DNA from: Paludibacteraceae bacterium
Lineage (GTDB): Bacteria > Bacteroidota > Bacteroidia > Bacteroidales > Paludibacteraceae
DNA: 64,000 bases
Direction of reading: 5' to 3'
Assembly (NCBI GenBank): GCA_024400275.1
Contig: JAKSMY010000002.1
Location: forward strand, 1-64,000
Part shown: positions 13,684 through 23,890 of the stretch, piece after piece
Layout: every line of letters starts with the position of its first letter
How positions within the stretch are numbered: the first letter of the stretch is position 1
Made by a program: the position numbers and the translations under genes
The notes under the pieces: generated by a model
What the model saw: only the letters and a program-made list of their open reading frames with translations
Database searches by the model: none
What the model was told of the DNA's origin: nothing

Positions 13684-15440
13684 AAGGCATAAATCTTATT
13701 ATTTCTCACAATAAATAAATGCCCGTGTATCATTATTTTATGCACTTTCGGCAGGTCTTCCCTTATAGCCTTGTCGCGAGTAGCAGGGTCGGGTTGCCCT
13801 TTGCCCCATTGCTTACTCAACCAACCCACATGCTTACGGAAAACGTCCATGAAAGAACTCTTACCTTGCTGCACATCGGCATGATTATATTCTGGCCAAC
13901 GTTTGGCATCAGCTTTGGCAGCGGCACTTATTTGACTGACAAATGAATCTAATAGCCCGCTAATGCTTGTGGCATCGTAATAACGCCAATGATTCCAAAT
14001 AGGAATCAATGTGTCCTGAAAAGCTTTGTGACTTGCTAATTCGCCTATCCATATTTGTGACCAAGTGGGGTGGTCGTAGATAAACATGTCACGGTCGTTA
14101 AAGGAGTTACCGAAGTCCCACACGGGACCGAATTTCCACGCTTTGTCCGTGCCAATATCTTTATGCAGGTAACAACTGCCGTGATAACTCTCGCAGTCGC
14201 TCATCAACTCTTGTACCAAGTAAAAACGGACGGCTTGGTCTAAATCCACCATAGCGGCAAGAGCTTGCTCGTCATCACCGTAGATGACGTTATTGACGGC
14301 TTCCATCTGCTGTTGCAGGTAGTTATGCTGTGCTTCAGATAGTATCTCCGGTGTCTTGGGTGTTACCCATATAGTTTGCGTGCCGTGCCATTGATCGGAA
14401 GGCTCGGTCAGTTCCACATGATAAGGTTCTTTATAATTGTCTATTTCTACCAGCCAACCGCCTGTGATGGAATCGGGCTGTGTACATTCATCTGCCTGTT
14501 CCACGATATTGACACGTCCTTTATCAACACGAATCTGCTCCGTCAGCATATACAAACCGATATAATCTCCGTTTAGTACCACTTCTACAGGGGCTTGTTT
14601 GGGAGTCCACTCCAGTCCGAGTTGCTCACTCAGCAGAAAACCTGCCGTGTTCTTCATCCAACCGAAATGGTCATCAGCGTGTGCCAACAATGTCCAATGC
14701 TTATTATTAGGCAGTCCCATTAACTTGGCTTTGCTGTCCAATTTGATACGGTAAGGTTTTTTTGCAAAGTCGCTCCATGTATAATTACCGCGCCCTTTGA
14801 TTTGCAGGGGTAGGGGAGAGGCTTGGCTGCCGATAGACGTATAATCCTCCAATCCTAAATTGTCCAAGTAATACGTTCCTGTCACATAGTCGTCTTTGGA
14901 CGTGATGGGTGTGCTGTCTGTCGTATTAATGAACAGTACGGGTAACGTACCCGAATAGGACGCTTTTTTGTCTTCACATATATCGTTTTTCCACCCTTTG
15001 GAGATAGCAATAACGGGTGCATTGGTGCCTATATTACGCATCTCGCTTTCGTCTGACTGGTTCTTCTCAAGGGTAACGGCTCCGCTGATTATTTCCCATG
15101 TATTGATATCGCCGGTTTGGTATTTCCATTCAAAACTTCCGTCTTTTTTCAGTTGTACGGCTTTGCCACATTTGGAACCGGCATTATCATCTACGGCAAC
15201 TACCCACCAGCCGTCCCAACCATTTACCGGTTGAAAATGGGCTAATTGGCTCACGTTATTCACGTTCCAGTTATTGTATGTCCCGCACCAAACGATGTCA
15301 TTGCAAACAGGTCCGTCAAATCGGATACAGATACACACTTGTCCTTGTGTATAATAGGATTGTAAATCACTATCGGTGGGGCTGGCACTCCATAACGGAA
15401 GCGGTAGTGCCAACAGCAATATGAATACTATCTTTTTCAT
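13680..15440 (-). CDS. Secreted CotH-family protein with C-terminal sorting-like tail
   Basis: 586 residues with a signal peptide (IVFILLLALPLPLWSA). Residues about 30-120 look like a carbohydrate-binding-type beta domain (WCGTYNNWNVNN, NGWDGWWVVAVDDNAG). Residues about 165-530 are the CotH domain (LQIKGRGNYTWSDFAKKPYRIK, HWTLLAHADDHFGWMKN, EVVLNGDYIGLYMLTEQIRVDKGRV), related to atypical protein kinases that phosphorylate spore-coat or surface proteins in other bacteria. The last residues (VHKIMIHGHLFIVRNNKIYAL) resemble tails of secreted Bacteroidales proteins. It is coupled at both ends by 4-base ATGA overlaps. Confidence 0.85.
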   Translation of the reverse strand: MKKIVFILLLALPLPLWSASPTDSDLQSYYTQGQVCICIRFDGPVCNDIVWCGTYNNWNVNNVSQLAHFQPVNGWDGWWVVAVDDNAGSKCGKAVQLKKDGSFEWKYQTGDINTWEIISGAVTLEKNQSDESEMRNIGTNAPVIAISKGWKNDICEDKKASYSGTLPVLFINTTDSTPITSKDDYVTGTYYLDNLGLEDYTSIGSQASPLPLQIKGRGNYTWSDFAKKPYRIKLDSKAKLMGLPNNKHWTLLAHADDHFGWMKNTAGFLLSEQLGLEWTPKQAPVEVVLNGDYIGLYMLTEQIRVDKGRVNIVEQADECTQPDSITGGWLVEIDNYKEPYHVELTEPSDQWHGTQTIWVTPKTPEILSEAQHNYLQQQMEAVNNVIYGDDEQALAAMVDLDQAVRFYLVQELMSDCESYHGSCYLHKDIGTDKAWKFGPVWDFGNSFNDRDMFIYDHPTWSQIWIGELASHKAFQDTLIPIWNHWRYYDATSISGLLDSFVSQISAAAKADAKRWPEYNHADVQQGKSSFMDVFRKHVGWLSKQWGKGQPDPATRDKAIREDLPKVHKIMIHGHLFIVRNNKIYAL

Positions 15441-15598
15441 TTGTTTTCGTTTTTATTCAGTATAACTAATGCTGCTATCACGCCGGGTACCCAACCGCAG
15501 AAAGTTAATAGGAGCACTATCAACACGCTTCCACAACCGTGACCGATTACAGCCAATGGGGGAAAGATAATCGCTAAAAGAACTTGTAAACAAGACAT
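15437..15598 (-). CDS. yqaE: Pmp3/YqaE (UPF0057) small membrane protein
   Basis: 53 residues, easily missed because of size. The signature FPPLAVIGHGCGSVLIVLLL followed by TFCGWVPGVIAALVIL matches the Pmp3/YqaE family, two membrane helices with a PPLAV motif. The family is linked to membrane potential and stress in other organisms. Its stop overlaps the CotH ATG (ATGA), and it begins 12 bases after ftsY, so it belongs to the same transcript. Confidence 0.9.
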   Translation of the reverse strand: MSCLQVLLAIIFPPLAVIGHGCGSVLIVLLLTFCGWVPGVIAALVILNKNENK

Positions 15599-15610
15599 AT
15601 AGATGTTGAA

Positions 15611-16600
15611 TTATAGTCCTAAAACACTCTTGACAAACGCCTCTTTGTCGAAGATGCGGAGGTCTTCTACTTTTTCTCCTACACCGATATAGCGAACGGG
15701 TATTTTGAATTGGTCAGAGATACCAATTACCACACCACCTTTAGCAGTGCCGTCCAGTTTGGTTATCGCCAATGAAGTCACTTGTGTGGCTTGGGTGAAC
15801 TGCTTGGCTTGCTCAAAAGCATTCTGACCCGTAGATCCATCCAAAACAAGCATAATATCGTGCGGAGCATTTGGAACAACCTTCTGCATAACATTCTTAA
15901 TCTTAGTTAATTCATTCATCAGATTAACTTTATTATGCAGTCGTCCGGCTGTATCTATCAGCACCACATCGGCATTATTCTTGACAGCAGATTGGAGAGT
16001 ATCAAAAGCCACTGAAGCAGGGTCAGAGCCTTGTTGCTGCTTAATAACAGGCACGCCTACACGTTCGCCCCAAATACATAATTGCTCCACAGCAGCGGCG
16101 CGGAAAGTATCAGCAGCACCCAAATAGACTTTTTTGCCTGCATCTTTGAACTGCTTGGCAAGTTTACCAATGGTGGTCGTCTTGCCCACACCATTAACGC
16201 CAACAACCATGATAACATACGGAAATGATGAATTGAGAGTTGAGAGTTGAGAATTAAGAATGGCGGGTTGAGTGTTTTCGGAACTACTAAGCAGGGCGCA
16301 GGTCTCCTCAACAAGGATATTGTTGAGTTCGGCGGTGTTGACGTACTTGTCCTTGGCAACTCGTTGTTGAATGCGTTCAATGATGCGAAGGGTGGTCTCA
16401 ACGCCTACATCGGAGGTAATAAGTGCTTCCTCCAGATTATCCAATACATCATCATCTACGGTGGATTTGCCCACGATAGCATGTGATATTTTATCCAAAA
16501 CGGACGTTTTGGTCTTTTGCAGACCTTCGTTCAAAACTTGTACTTCTTGTTGCTGTTCTTCTTGTGTCTTGTTCTTCTTAAATAAATCAAAAAAACCCAT
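15611..16600 (-). CDS. ftsY: Signal recognition particle receptor FtsY
   Basis: 329 residues. It is the SRP receptor GTPase that docks ribosomes at the membrane. The short MGFFDLFKKN N terminus lacks the long acidic A domain, as is common in this phylum. The N domain spans about 30-105. GVNGVGKTT (134-142), DTFRAAA, DTAGRL and TKLDGTAKGG form the G domain. A stretch of about 14 residues (112-125, AILNSQLSTLNSSF) just before the G domain is encoded by a 7-mer DNA repeat, an unusual insertion in a universally conserved protein. It sits at the end of the polysaccharide series with only 20 bases to the preceding gene. Confidence 0.96.
   Translation of the reverse strand: MGFFDLFKKNKTQEEQQQEVQVLNEGLQKTKTSVLDKISHAIVGKSTVDDDVLDNLEEALITSDVGVETTLRIIERIQQRVAKDKYVNTAELNNILVEETCALLSSSENTQPAILNSQLSTLNSSFPYVIMVVGVNGVGKTTTIGKLAKQFKDAGKKVYLGAADTFRAAAVEQLCIWGERVGVPVIKQQQGSDPASVAFDTLQSAVKNNADVVLIDTAGRLHNKVNLMNELTKIKNVMQKVVPNAPHDIMLVLDGSTGQNAFEQAKQFTQATQVTSLAITKLDGTAKGGVVIGISDQFKIPVRYIGVGEKVEDLRIFDKEAFVKSVLGL
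16230..16261 (-). repeat. 7-mer repeat inside ftsY (AATTGAG type)
   Basis: On the plus strand: AATTGAG, AGTTGAG, AGTTGAG, AATTAAG. The minus strand, which is the coding one, is stop-free and yields the peptide cycle NSQLSTL. The plus strand would meet TGA stops. Confidence 0.88.
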
Positions 16601-16620
16601 AATTGTTAATTTTTATTCCG

Positions 16621-17796
16621 TTATATTTTGTCAATAAGATTTTGTATTTTGAGCCAAGGTCCTTTCCGTTCAAAGTGAGTCCATTGTCCAAAATGACAAC
16701 ATTGTTGCCAAAAATGGCTGTTATTCCTTTGCTCCCGACGCAGGGCATAGTAGAACAAGCAAACAAGCAGCCCCAAGGCTACCACCAAATAAAACTGCCC
16801 ATTTATTCCCACACCACATACATAACTGATATACCAAAGCGCGATGATAAACAGTTGTGTCAAAAGGATTATGGTAGATGTGCCGATATGTGAGAATCCC
16901 ATGTCAATAAATAAATGATGTAGGTGTGTTTTGTCCGGCATAAAAGGACTGACTCCTCTAAAAAGACGAGCAAACATCACACGTAACGTATCAAAAACAG
17001 GAATACATAAAATAGCCGATGTTATTGCAACTGTACCAATACCCTTGTTTGCTAAGGTATTACAAAGTGAATTACCATCTAAAATAGCCAATACATTGTA
17101 TGCCATCACAAAACCAATCACCAAACTACCCCCGTCACCAATATACATCTTGCTGTCTTGTCCAAAGACATTATGCAGATAGAAGGGAATGAGCGATATG
17201 GCTGCTATCAAAGCCCACATACCCATAACAGGATTGTCAAAGAAGAAAAAAACAAAAGCGAAAATCAGGTTTGCCATAATGCCATAACCGCTGGAATAAC
17301 CATCTACGCCATCTATTAAATTGATGGCATTGATAATACCGACACAGGCAATAAGAGTCAGTGGAATAGCCGTAAAAGGAGAAATATCATACCTGCCAAA
17401 TAGACCACCTAAGTTATTAATCATCAGACCGTTTGATTGTAACGTCGGTTGCCATAGTAGAATCCAGATGATGACTAACTCAAGGATAAAACGCAAGTAG
17501 GCACTAAGTCCACGGACATCGTCTATTATACCGATGGTCCAAAGGACTAAAACAGCTACGATGGCATACCATAAATAATCTGCTTGGAAAAAATAGATGA
17601 CACCAACCAAAGGTATAATCATACCCAGTACAACCGTAATGCCACCATTCACGGGAATAGGGTGGTCTTGCAGCTTACGTTTATCAGGCTTATCTACGAT
17701 GTTGTGCCTTTGAGCAAATTTTAGGCACGGGCGGAAAGCCAAACTTGAAATTAGCAACGTAAGGAAAAGGAGAATGAAAATATTATTAGAAATCAT
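16621..17796 (-). CDS. Undecaprenyl-phosphate sugar-1-phosphate transferase (WecA/MraY family)
   Basis: 391 residues with ten or so membrane segments. Family landmarks: GIIDDVRGL, the catalytic NAINLIDGVDGYSSG, KMYIGDGGSLVIGF and the cytoplasmic loop MPDKTHLHHLF. It would start glycan assembly by moving a sugar-1-phosphate onto undecaprenyl phosphate at the cytoplasmic face. It fits the glycosyltransferase series around it and is more like WecA than MraY. The C-terminal 40 residues (RREQRNNSHFWQQCC...) are a charged tail. The preceding glycosyltransferase ends three bases upstream. Confidence 0.9.
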   Translation of the reverse strand: MISNNIFILLFLTLLISSLAFRPCLKFAQRHNIVDKPDKRKLQDHPIPVNGGITVVLGMIIPLVGVIYFFQADYLWYAIVAVLVLWTIGIIDDVRGLSAYLRFILELVIIWILLWQPTLQSNGLMINNLGGLFGRYDISPFTAIPLTLIACVGIINAINLIDGVDGYSSGYGIMANLIFAFVFFFFDNPVMGMWALIAAISLIPFYLHNVFGQDSKMYIGDGGSLVIGFVMAYNVLAILDGNSLCNTLANKGIGTVAITSAILCIPVFDTLRVMFARLFRGVSPFMPDKTHLHHLFIDMGFSHIGTSTIILLTQLFIIALWYISYVCGVGINGQFYLVVALGLLVCLFYYALRREQRNNSHFWQQCCHFGQWTHFERKGPWLKIQNLIDKI

Positions 17797-17799
17797 ATA

Positions 17800-18960
17800 T
17801 TAAATTATTTCATATTTATCCAATTTATTTTTCCATTGATAGGACTCTTTTACCATTTGGTAGCCTGCCTCTGCAATACTATTGCGTGTTTTTGAATCGT
17901 TCATCAGTAACAGACAGGCCTCGGCTATTTCTCGAGGATTGTCTTTGATAAGGCAATTATCTCCATCGTGTAATTCAGGAATGGCTTGTGCAATTAAGGA
18001 AGAAAGAACAGCCGGTACTCGTTGCCCTAACGCAACAAGGACTTTATTTTGTACCCCTGCCGCAATTCGAACAGGAGCAACGTTTACGCAAGCATCCGAA
18101 ATGACATCTTCTACATTATCTACAAAATCTGTCACTACAACATGATTATTATGAGTTAATTGCCGAATACGTGCAGGCGGTTCAGCACCAACAATATAGA
18201 AAATAGCATTGGGGCGAGCCTTAAGCACAAGAGGTAGAACTTCTTCGGCAAAGAAAATGGCTGCATCTTGGTTTTGCAACGTACGCATATTGCCAATAAA
18301 GCATATTTTGTTGGGGTTGTAGGTTGTCATTGGTTGCTCTGATGAATAGACACCATTTCCGTGACAAACAACAGAAGAGCAGGGCTCGTCTTTTGTCAGA
18401 TAGTCCACATCGTTTTGAGATACTAACACGCATTTTGGGAAACGTTTAATGGCATAGTTCTCATATCGCTTGATAAGATTGAATTCAAGCATATAGACAA
18501 ATCGTTTGACGGATATTTTAGAAGAATGAATGGACTGTTGATAGGTCTTGGAGAGTGCATCTGTCATTTCAATAATAGATTTGGAACGCATATTATGATT
18601 GTCCAAATAGGGGGTCATTCGCAAAAGATGTGATATATACAAACGTGGCTGTTCTTGTTTATCAATGTCCCGTAATTGCTGTCGTAATGTTCTTGAATGA
18701 TAATAACCACATTGTAAAGGACGGCCCACTAATAGAAATAAGAAAGCACGTATGATAGCAAGTAATTTATAATGACGGACTGTGATAACTTGGTCGTATA
18801 ATTGGTACGCTTGGCGTAAATTGGGAGTCTCTTCTGCGAATGAAATCAAGATTAAATAGTGGCTTTGTGCTTTTAGATAGCGTGCCACATTATTGATTCG
18901 CAGTACATCTCCACCATTTTCGGGGAAAGGGAATCTCGGTGTCAAGATACAGATTTTCAT
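17800..18960 (-). CDS. Glycosyltransferase, GT4-like
   Basis: 386 residues. The N-terminal Rossmann half begins ICILTPRFPFPENGGDVLRI, typical of GT-B retaining transferases. The C-terminal half has ICFIGNMRTLQNQDAAIFF, FYIVGAEPP and the donor-binding VAPVRIAAGVQNKVLVALG, as in the Stp1/exosortase-associated group. It acts in the cytoplasm on the lipid-linked glycan; donor and acceptor are unknown. A 34-base gap separates it from the preceding GT2 gene. Confidence 0.85.
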   Translation of the reverse strand: MKICILTPRFPFPENGGDVLRINNVARYLKAQSHYLILISFAEETPNLRQAYQLYDQVITVRHYKLLAIIRAFLFLLVGRPLQCGYYHSRTLRQQLRDIDKQEQPRLYISHLLRMTPYLDNHNMRSKSIIEMTDALSKTYQQSIHSSKISVKRFVYMLEFNLIKRYENYAIKRFPKCVLVSQNDVDYLTKDEPCSSVVCHGNGVYSSEQPMTTYNPNKICFIGNMRTLQNQDAAIFFAEEVLPLVLKARPNAIFYIVGAEPPARIRQLTHNNHVVVTDFVDNVEDVISDACVNVAPVRIAAGVQNKVLVALGQRVPAVLSSLIAQAIPELHDGDNCLIKDNPREIAEACLLLMNDSKTRNSIAEAGYQMVKESYQWKNKLDKYEII

Positions 18961-18994
18961 AAAATCACATGAGGTTATTATTGTTTATATGCTT

Positions 18995-19804
18995 TTAATC
19001 AAGATTTTGTTTGCCAAGGACATCTTTTTCTCGATGTTCAAATATACCTTTTATTATTTCGTTATATGCTTTTATTATAGAGATATTATGGACAAACATA
19101 TTTCGTTTAGCGATTACAAAATACAATCCGTAGAACAAGGCTCCCATTTTTCCTAAATAGCGTGCAGTTGCCCATCCCCGATTCCGAAAATATAAGGCAT
19201 CAAATCCATGAAACCATTGTGATTCTCCTTTATTTTCAATACGAGCAATGGTGATGGGTACATATTGAAGTTTTAGTCCGGCATGAAGACAGTCAAATAA
19301 GAAACAAATTTCCTCTCCTGACCCATTTCCTGTTCCAGATCCCATCATCTCATCAAAATGAAGATTGTTCTCAACGATAGATTGACGACGAAATGTAATA
19401 TTCCAACTAGCGAAACATAATGATTGTAAATAGCCCACTTTGAAAGGTTTCTTACTATATGTTTTACCAGAATTAGCAACTTGAAATAATATAACATCTG
19501 CATCAGGATAATCTTCATATGCTGTAGTAATCAGTTCTGAATAGGTGGGAGTAAATATCTCGTCATCATCAGAGAGCATACAAATATCTGCGGTTGCATT
19601 TTGAATAGCTTTGTTGCGACTTCGTGATAGTCCGCGTTCTGTAGAAGATATAAACCGGATTTTATGATTATTCCAAGGTATATCCTCCTGCGAATTTTTG
19701 TCACATTGGTTGATAATAACAGCGTCCGTATTTAAGGAAGACTCAGTTGCGATTGTCGTCGCGTCTAACTGATTCATACATGATATGAGTGTTTCAAGTC
19801 TCAT
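18995..19804 (-). CDS. Glycosyltransferase family 2-like protein
   Basis: 269 residues. GT-A fold features are RGLSRSRNKAIQNATADICMLSDDDEIF, with the DDDE metal/donor motif, and an acceptor-side segment SGTGNGSGEEICFLFDCLHAG. The N terminus is short compared with most GT2 enzymes and lacks the usual SIIIPxYN start, so the nucleotide site is diverged. The C terminus is amphipathic. It is part of the cell-surface polysaccharide series. Confidence 0.8.
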   Translation of the reverse strand: MRLETLISCMNQLDATTIATESSLNTDAVIINQCDKNSQEDIPWNNHKIRFISSTERGLSRSRNKAIQNATADICMLSDDDEIFTPTYSELITTAYEDYPDADVILFQVANSGKTYSKKPFKVGYLQSLCFASWNITFRRQSIVENNLHFDEMMGSGTGNGSGEEICFLFDCLHAGLKLQYVPITIARIENKGESQWFHGFDALYFRNRGWATARYLGKMGALFYGLYFVIAKRNMFVHNISIIKAYNEIIKGIFEHREKDVLGKQNLD

Positions 19805-19811
19805 GAGTTTT

Positions 19812-20873
19812 TTACGATTGTGTCATTGCATTATAGATGGCTTTAATTCTGCCATGTCCGTATTGTTTATCAGGCTCCACATAATTTCCCTCCGCCCACT
19901 CATTCCATGACTTGATAAAAATGATACGCTCCGGATTTTGAATGGCGTTGGATAATTGGCGTAAGTGTTCTTCAAAAATCTGTGGAGTAGCCTTATGAAA
20001 GACCGTCCCTATGGTGCCTATTCGTGGTGTATTATCCCAGTTAGAATATGCACAAGGATAAATTTTAGGATCCGAAAGACGTGTTAGTGGATAGCGCTTT
20101 AAAATAGATTTATAAGGCAAAATGACCGGTATGTGTGTAACCCAAGCAATCGCTCTTCGCAATTTAGAGTATGGGAAAATAGAGAAAATACACTCGTAAT
20201 TCAATCTATCAAATAACTCTATGTCTTTTGGCTCTTGTTGCCCTTCTACAATGCGTCCGACGAAAAAGAATGGGGGCAAGCCATTTTGTGCTGCCAAAGC
20301 TTGCCATCTATCAATAAATTCTTTTATGCTGGGCAAATCCTCCGGAGCATAAACCATAAATAGCAGTTTGCCGTCAACTTTATAATAGCGTTTATCTTTA
20401 AAAGCCGGCAGCAGTGCATAAAAATGTGCATCAATGTCCTCTTGTCCTCCATAGGTTTGTTCAATCAATACCGCCTGAGAAAGTCTCGATTCTGCTGGAT
20501 TCCAGTTTTTTTTCATCCAAGTATGATTCGCCCAAGCTAAGCAGAAAGGAATTTCTACTTTGGGATTTTGGAGCATTTGTTGGAGGGGTTTTTCAAGCAA
20601 CTGTTTCCCGGAGAACCAATAATGCCAATAACAAAACGCTTCTATACCTGCTTCTAATGCCAAACGAGATTGTTCCTCTTGTACTTCGGGTACACGTAGG
20701 TCATAAAAACCTATGTCAGCAGGAATCTTAGGCTGTTCGTGACCTAGATATAACCTCTTTGCAGATGCGACATTAGTCCATTCTGTAAATCCTTTACCCC
20801 ACCATTCATCATTTTCCGTAATAGGGTGAAATTGAGGAAGATAAAATGCTATTGGAAGAAAATTTTTTTTCAT
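19812..20873 (-). CDS. WbsX-like protein (GH99-like domain) of polysaccharide synthesis
   Basis: 353 residues. The sequence IAFYLPQFHPITENDEWWGKGFTEWTNV is the WbsX signature, with YWHYWFSGKQLLEKPL and FIKSWNEWAEGNYVEPDKQYG later. The family is found in O-antigen and capsule loci, often near GT genes. It resembles glycoside hydrolase family 99 by fold and may trim or transfer glycan units; the exact reaction is not established. Confidence 0.9.
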   Translation of the reverse strand: MKKNFLPIAFYLPQFHPITENDEWWGKGFTEWTNVASAKRLYLGHEQPKIPADIGFYDLRVPEVQEEQSRLALEAGIEAFCYWHYWFSGKQLLEKPLQQMLQNPKVEIPFCLAWANHTWMKKNWNPAESRLSQAVLIEQTYGGQEDIDAHFYALLPAFKDKRYYKVDGKLLFMVYAPEDLPSIKEFIDRWQALAAQNGLPPFFFVGRIVEGQQEPKDIELFDRLNYECIFSIFPYSKLRRAIAWVTHIPVILPYKSILKRYPLTRLSDPKIYPCAYSNWDNTPRIGTIGTVFHKATPQIFEEHLRQLSNAIQNPERIIFIKSWNEWAEGNYVEPDKQYGHGRIKAIYNAMTQS

Positions 20874-20880
20874 ATTTGCG

Positions 20881-21498
20881 TTATAATTGTTTTATTACTT
20901 TTGCAGGAGATCCGATGGCAACACAATAGGCAGGAATGTCGTGAGTCACCACACTACCGGCTCCAATAATAGCGCCATCACCAATTGTCACATTTGGAAG
21001 TATGATTACATGTTCGCCAAGCCACACATTATTGCCTATGGTTACAGGACCTTTAGATGCTAAATCTCTTTCTGTTGGGCGAATCTTCATTATCTCTAAT
21101 GTGGATAGACCATGAGTATTGTCTGTTATTAGTACTTTTTTTCCGGTAAGAACACCATCACCAATATGAATGCTATTGATAGCTGTAATATGTGAATATG
21201 AACCAATATGCGAATGATTACCTATATGAATATGTGGGCTAAAATGTTGTGAATGATATCGATCATACGCGGTAACTCTACACCATTGACTAATGATTAC
21301 ATTATCACCAAGAGAAATATATTGTTCTCCCATCAAGGTACATGATGGGCTGATTTGGCAATCTGAACCTATCGCAAGAAACCGGCGTGAACAATAACCA
21401 GTATGAAAGTATGTTTTAGCCGCTTGAATCTTTCCGTTCAAGAAGTTTGGCCATAAAAAAGACCATAATTGTCCGATTAAATAGAGTATCTTTTTCAT
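20881..21498 (-). CDS. Hexapeptide-repeat (left-handed beta-helix) acyltransferase
   Basis: 205 residues. Start ATG 21498 is chosen because it overlaps the stop of the preceding gene by 4 bases (ATGA). The longer frame would overlap it by more. The C-terminal half has [68 protein letters not shown], the classic isoleucine-patch acetyltransferase pattern of NodL/WbbJ-type enzymes. It probably O-acetylates the surface polysaccharide or a sugar precursor. Confidence 0.9.
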   Translation of the reverse strand: MKKILYLIGQLWSFLWPNFLNGKIQAAKTYFHTGYCSRRFLAIGSDCQISPSCTLMGEQYISLGDNVIISQWCRVTAYDRYHSQHFSPHIHIGNHSHIGSYSHITAINSIHIGDGVLTGKKVLITDNTHGLSTLEIMKIRPTERDLASKGPVTIGNNVWLGEHVIILPNVTIGDGAIIGAGSVVTHDIPAYCVAIGSPAKVIKQL

Positions 21499-22664
21499 TT
21501 TGTATTTTGTATAATGGCAGAATATAGTTGATATATGCGTTGGCAATGTGTTTCAACAGAGTATAATGTAGTGGCTGCTTGTTGCCCCCTTTGAATTATT
21601 TGCTGTGTATCTATTGCAGAAGAACAAATAGCATTTATCCAGTCAATGAGAGTTTGTTCAGTGGAGTAACTGAGTCCAATTTCGTCTTTTGTAAGCGTTC
21701 GCCCATTGACAAATTGTTCGTGTGTTCCTCCTGTATCATGTGCAATAACGAGAGAGCCCATAAATTGTGCTTCCGGCATTACGAATCCAAAACCTTCGTT
21801 GCGAGAAGGAACAATGACCGCTGAGGCTCGGTGCATAAGATCTAAGACATCTGTCCGTTCTCCCAAAAGTTCTACCTTAGAGGTTAATTTTAATTGTTGG
21901 ATTTTGTTCCGAATATATTGGTCATATTCGTCATCGTTCGCTTTTCCTGCCACTTTGAGTATATATGTATCGTTATGTATAAATTTATCACAACGAGCGA
22001 GAGCATTCAGTAAATCCTCTAAACCTTTTGCCGGTTCAATACGCCCTGCATAAAGAAAATAGTTGTACTTTTCTGCAATAGACGCACATTGGGTGACAGA
22101 AAGCACTCCATCGTAGATTACATGAGAGCAAGGATTTTGTGCTAAGTTAAAATGAGATTGAATATGATTAGTGATACAAATCGTATGTGAATGCTTTAGC
22201 AAAAGTTGGTGTATATGTATTGAAGGGAAGAAATGAAAATTAAAATCCAAGTCTCCGTATTCTCTTATATGCCAAATATGCGGAGTGTGAGTTGCTTTTG
22301 CCGCCCACCAACCAAAACTATTGACACCAGTATTGGTGTGAACCAATTGAATATTGTCGTGACGAATTATCTGTATCGTTCGAATAATGGCAACCAAGTT
22401 GACCGTTAATCGAGCCAATAATTTGGGTAAAAATAAAACGAACGTTTTCCAATCATAAACAGGTGGGTAACATGAATTGCGATAGGGGAAAGCATAGGCT
22501 TTAAATTGGCGTTGCATAAGGTATTCATAAACACCTATTTGATTAGGTACAATGAAAATAGGATTGACGTTATGATGCGATGCATTATCAATGATGTGCA
22601 AAATAGCTTTTGTGGCACCACCTGTCAAAATTGTAGCATTGAGTATGTATAAAATATTCGTCAT
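21495..22664 (-). CDS. Glycosyltransferase family 4 (GT-B)
   Basis: 389 residues. The N-terminal [19 protein letters not shown] has the Gly-rich acceptor loop. The C-terminal half has [20 protein letters not shown] and [32 protein letters not shown], with the conserved E-x7-E donor-site motif. It transfers a sugar from a nucleotide donor to the growing glycan. Both ends overlap neighbours by 4 bases. Confidence 0.92.
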   Translation of the reverse strand: MTNILYILNATILTGGATKAILHIIDNASHHNVNPIFIVPNQIGVYEYLMQRQFKAYAFPYRNSCYPPVYDWKTFVLFLPKLLARLTVNLVAIIRTIQIIRHDNIQLVHTNTGVNSFGWWAAKATHTPHIWHIREYGDLDFNFHFFPSIHIHQLLLKHSHTICITNHIQSHFNLAQNPCSHVIYDGVLSVTQCASIAEKYNYFLYAGRIEPAKGLEDLLNALARCDKFIHNDTYILKVAGKANDDEYDQYIRNKIQQLKLTSKVELLGERTDVLDLMHRASAVIVPSRNEGFGFVMPEAQFMGSLVIAHDTGGTHEQFVNGRTLTKDEIGLSYSTEQTLIDWINAICSSAIDTQQIIQRGQQAATTLYSVETHCQRIYQLYSAIIQNTK

Positions 22665-23890
22665 TTTGTTTGTTCTTGTAGATGGTTCGTAAGGACAAAT
22701 TGGCTAACTAACCACACCCAGACATAAGGATGGGTCAGATATGTATCATCAATAATAACTAATGGGACAAACGCCAGTAACCACATCCAACCAATTGCTT
22801 TGTTACTATAGTCGGTTGCCTTAATCATCTTTATCCAATTAAGGAATATACAAAGGAAAAACGGGATACCGAGATATATACCATACTGAAGAATAAATTC
22901 AATGACGATGTTGTGTGAATAGTGAAGCCAAAAGCCAGTCTTTTCATACATAGGTTGCATGCTTCCTACGCCACATCCAAATCCGAAACTATCAAGGCAG
23001 AAGTCAAGTCCCATTTGCCAAACATCATAACGTCCCGGATCGTCCATGATATTTTCGGTTCCATAATTATTAAAACGGTTCAGCGATTGTTGTGCAATAG
23101 TCAGCCCATATTTGATAACGAGTGTAACAATCATTCCTATACCTAAGACAGATAATGCTTTTTTATGGGCAAAATTTATCTTGGGATAGAACAGGAAAAG
23201 TACGAGCAGAAAAACGAACAAACACATAAATCCCCCTCGCGATGAATTTATGATGACAAGAACCATCGCCAATAATGTTATGCAGATACTGCGTACCGTG
23301 TGTTTTAACTGAAATATGCTTAACATTAGGAGTGGTATAGCCATACATAAAAGAGTGACATACGAATTAAGATTTTTGTATGTAACGGCAGCAAAGATGC
23401 GTTCTTCGAGTACACCATCTTTATCCGCAATACTTTGTTCTTCATTGAAATCACCAAATTGCGGTATATGCGAGTTCGTTAAAATTTCCCAGAAAGCAAC
23501 AACCATCGTGAGAGCAATAAGTAGTTCCCAACCCTTCAGAATATCTTCACGCGGTTGCAGTGCTTTTTGTGAAATATAATATAAACCGATGAAGATGTTG
23601 ATATTCCAAAACAAGAACCATAATTCCTGAAACATAATGGGAGAGCGAACTCCCCAAATAACGGAGGATATGGCATAAAAGAGGAGCATTGCCACAACAA
23701 AGATAATGCCTTTCATCTTGCCGTCTATTACATCTTTAATAAGTCCCAAAACAGCAAATGGAAGACATATCAATCCTAAAATAAAGGTATGACTGATGAT
23801 GCCAAACTGAACAGTTCCCAAAACGCACGATACGATGCTAAATAATAGCATTGCATCATAGACATTATGTGAAGGTTGCTTTATGTTCAT
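22661..23890 (-). CDS. O-antigen ligase/polymerase-like membrane protein
   Basis: 409 residues with about eleven membrane segments. A large outer loop contains RFNNYGTENIMDDPGRYDVWQMGLDF and the HNIVIEFILQYGIYLG block typical of the Wzy/WaaL family, plus NSSRGGFMCLF. It would polymerise or ligate repeat units at the periplasmic face. Sequence alone does not separate polymerase from ligase. It is translationally coupled to the flippase before it and the GT after it. Confidence 0.85.
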   Translation of the reverse strand: MNIKQPSHNVYDAMLLFSIVSCVLGTVQFGIISHTFILGLICLPFAVLGLIKDVIDGKMKGIIFVVAMLLFYAISSVIWGVRSPIMFQELWFLFWNINIFIGLYYISQKALQPREDILKGWELLIALTMVVAFWEILTNSHIPQFGDFNEEQSIADKDGVLEERIFAAVTYKNLNSYVTLLCMAIPLLMLSIFQLKHTVRSICITLLAMVLVIINSSRGGFMCLFVFLLVLFLFYPKINFAHKKALSVLGIGMIVTLVIKYGLTIAQQSLNRFNNYGTENIMDDPGRYDVWQMGLDFCLDSFGFGCGVGSMQPMYEKTGFWLHYSHNIVIEFILQYGIYLGIPFFLCIFLNWIKMIKATDYSNKAIGWMWLLAFVPLVIIDDTYLTHPYVWVWLVSQFVLTNHLQEQTK

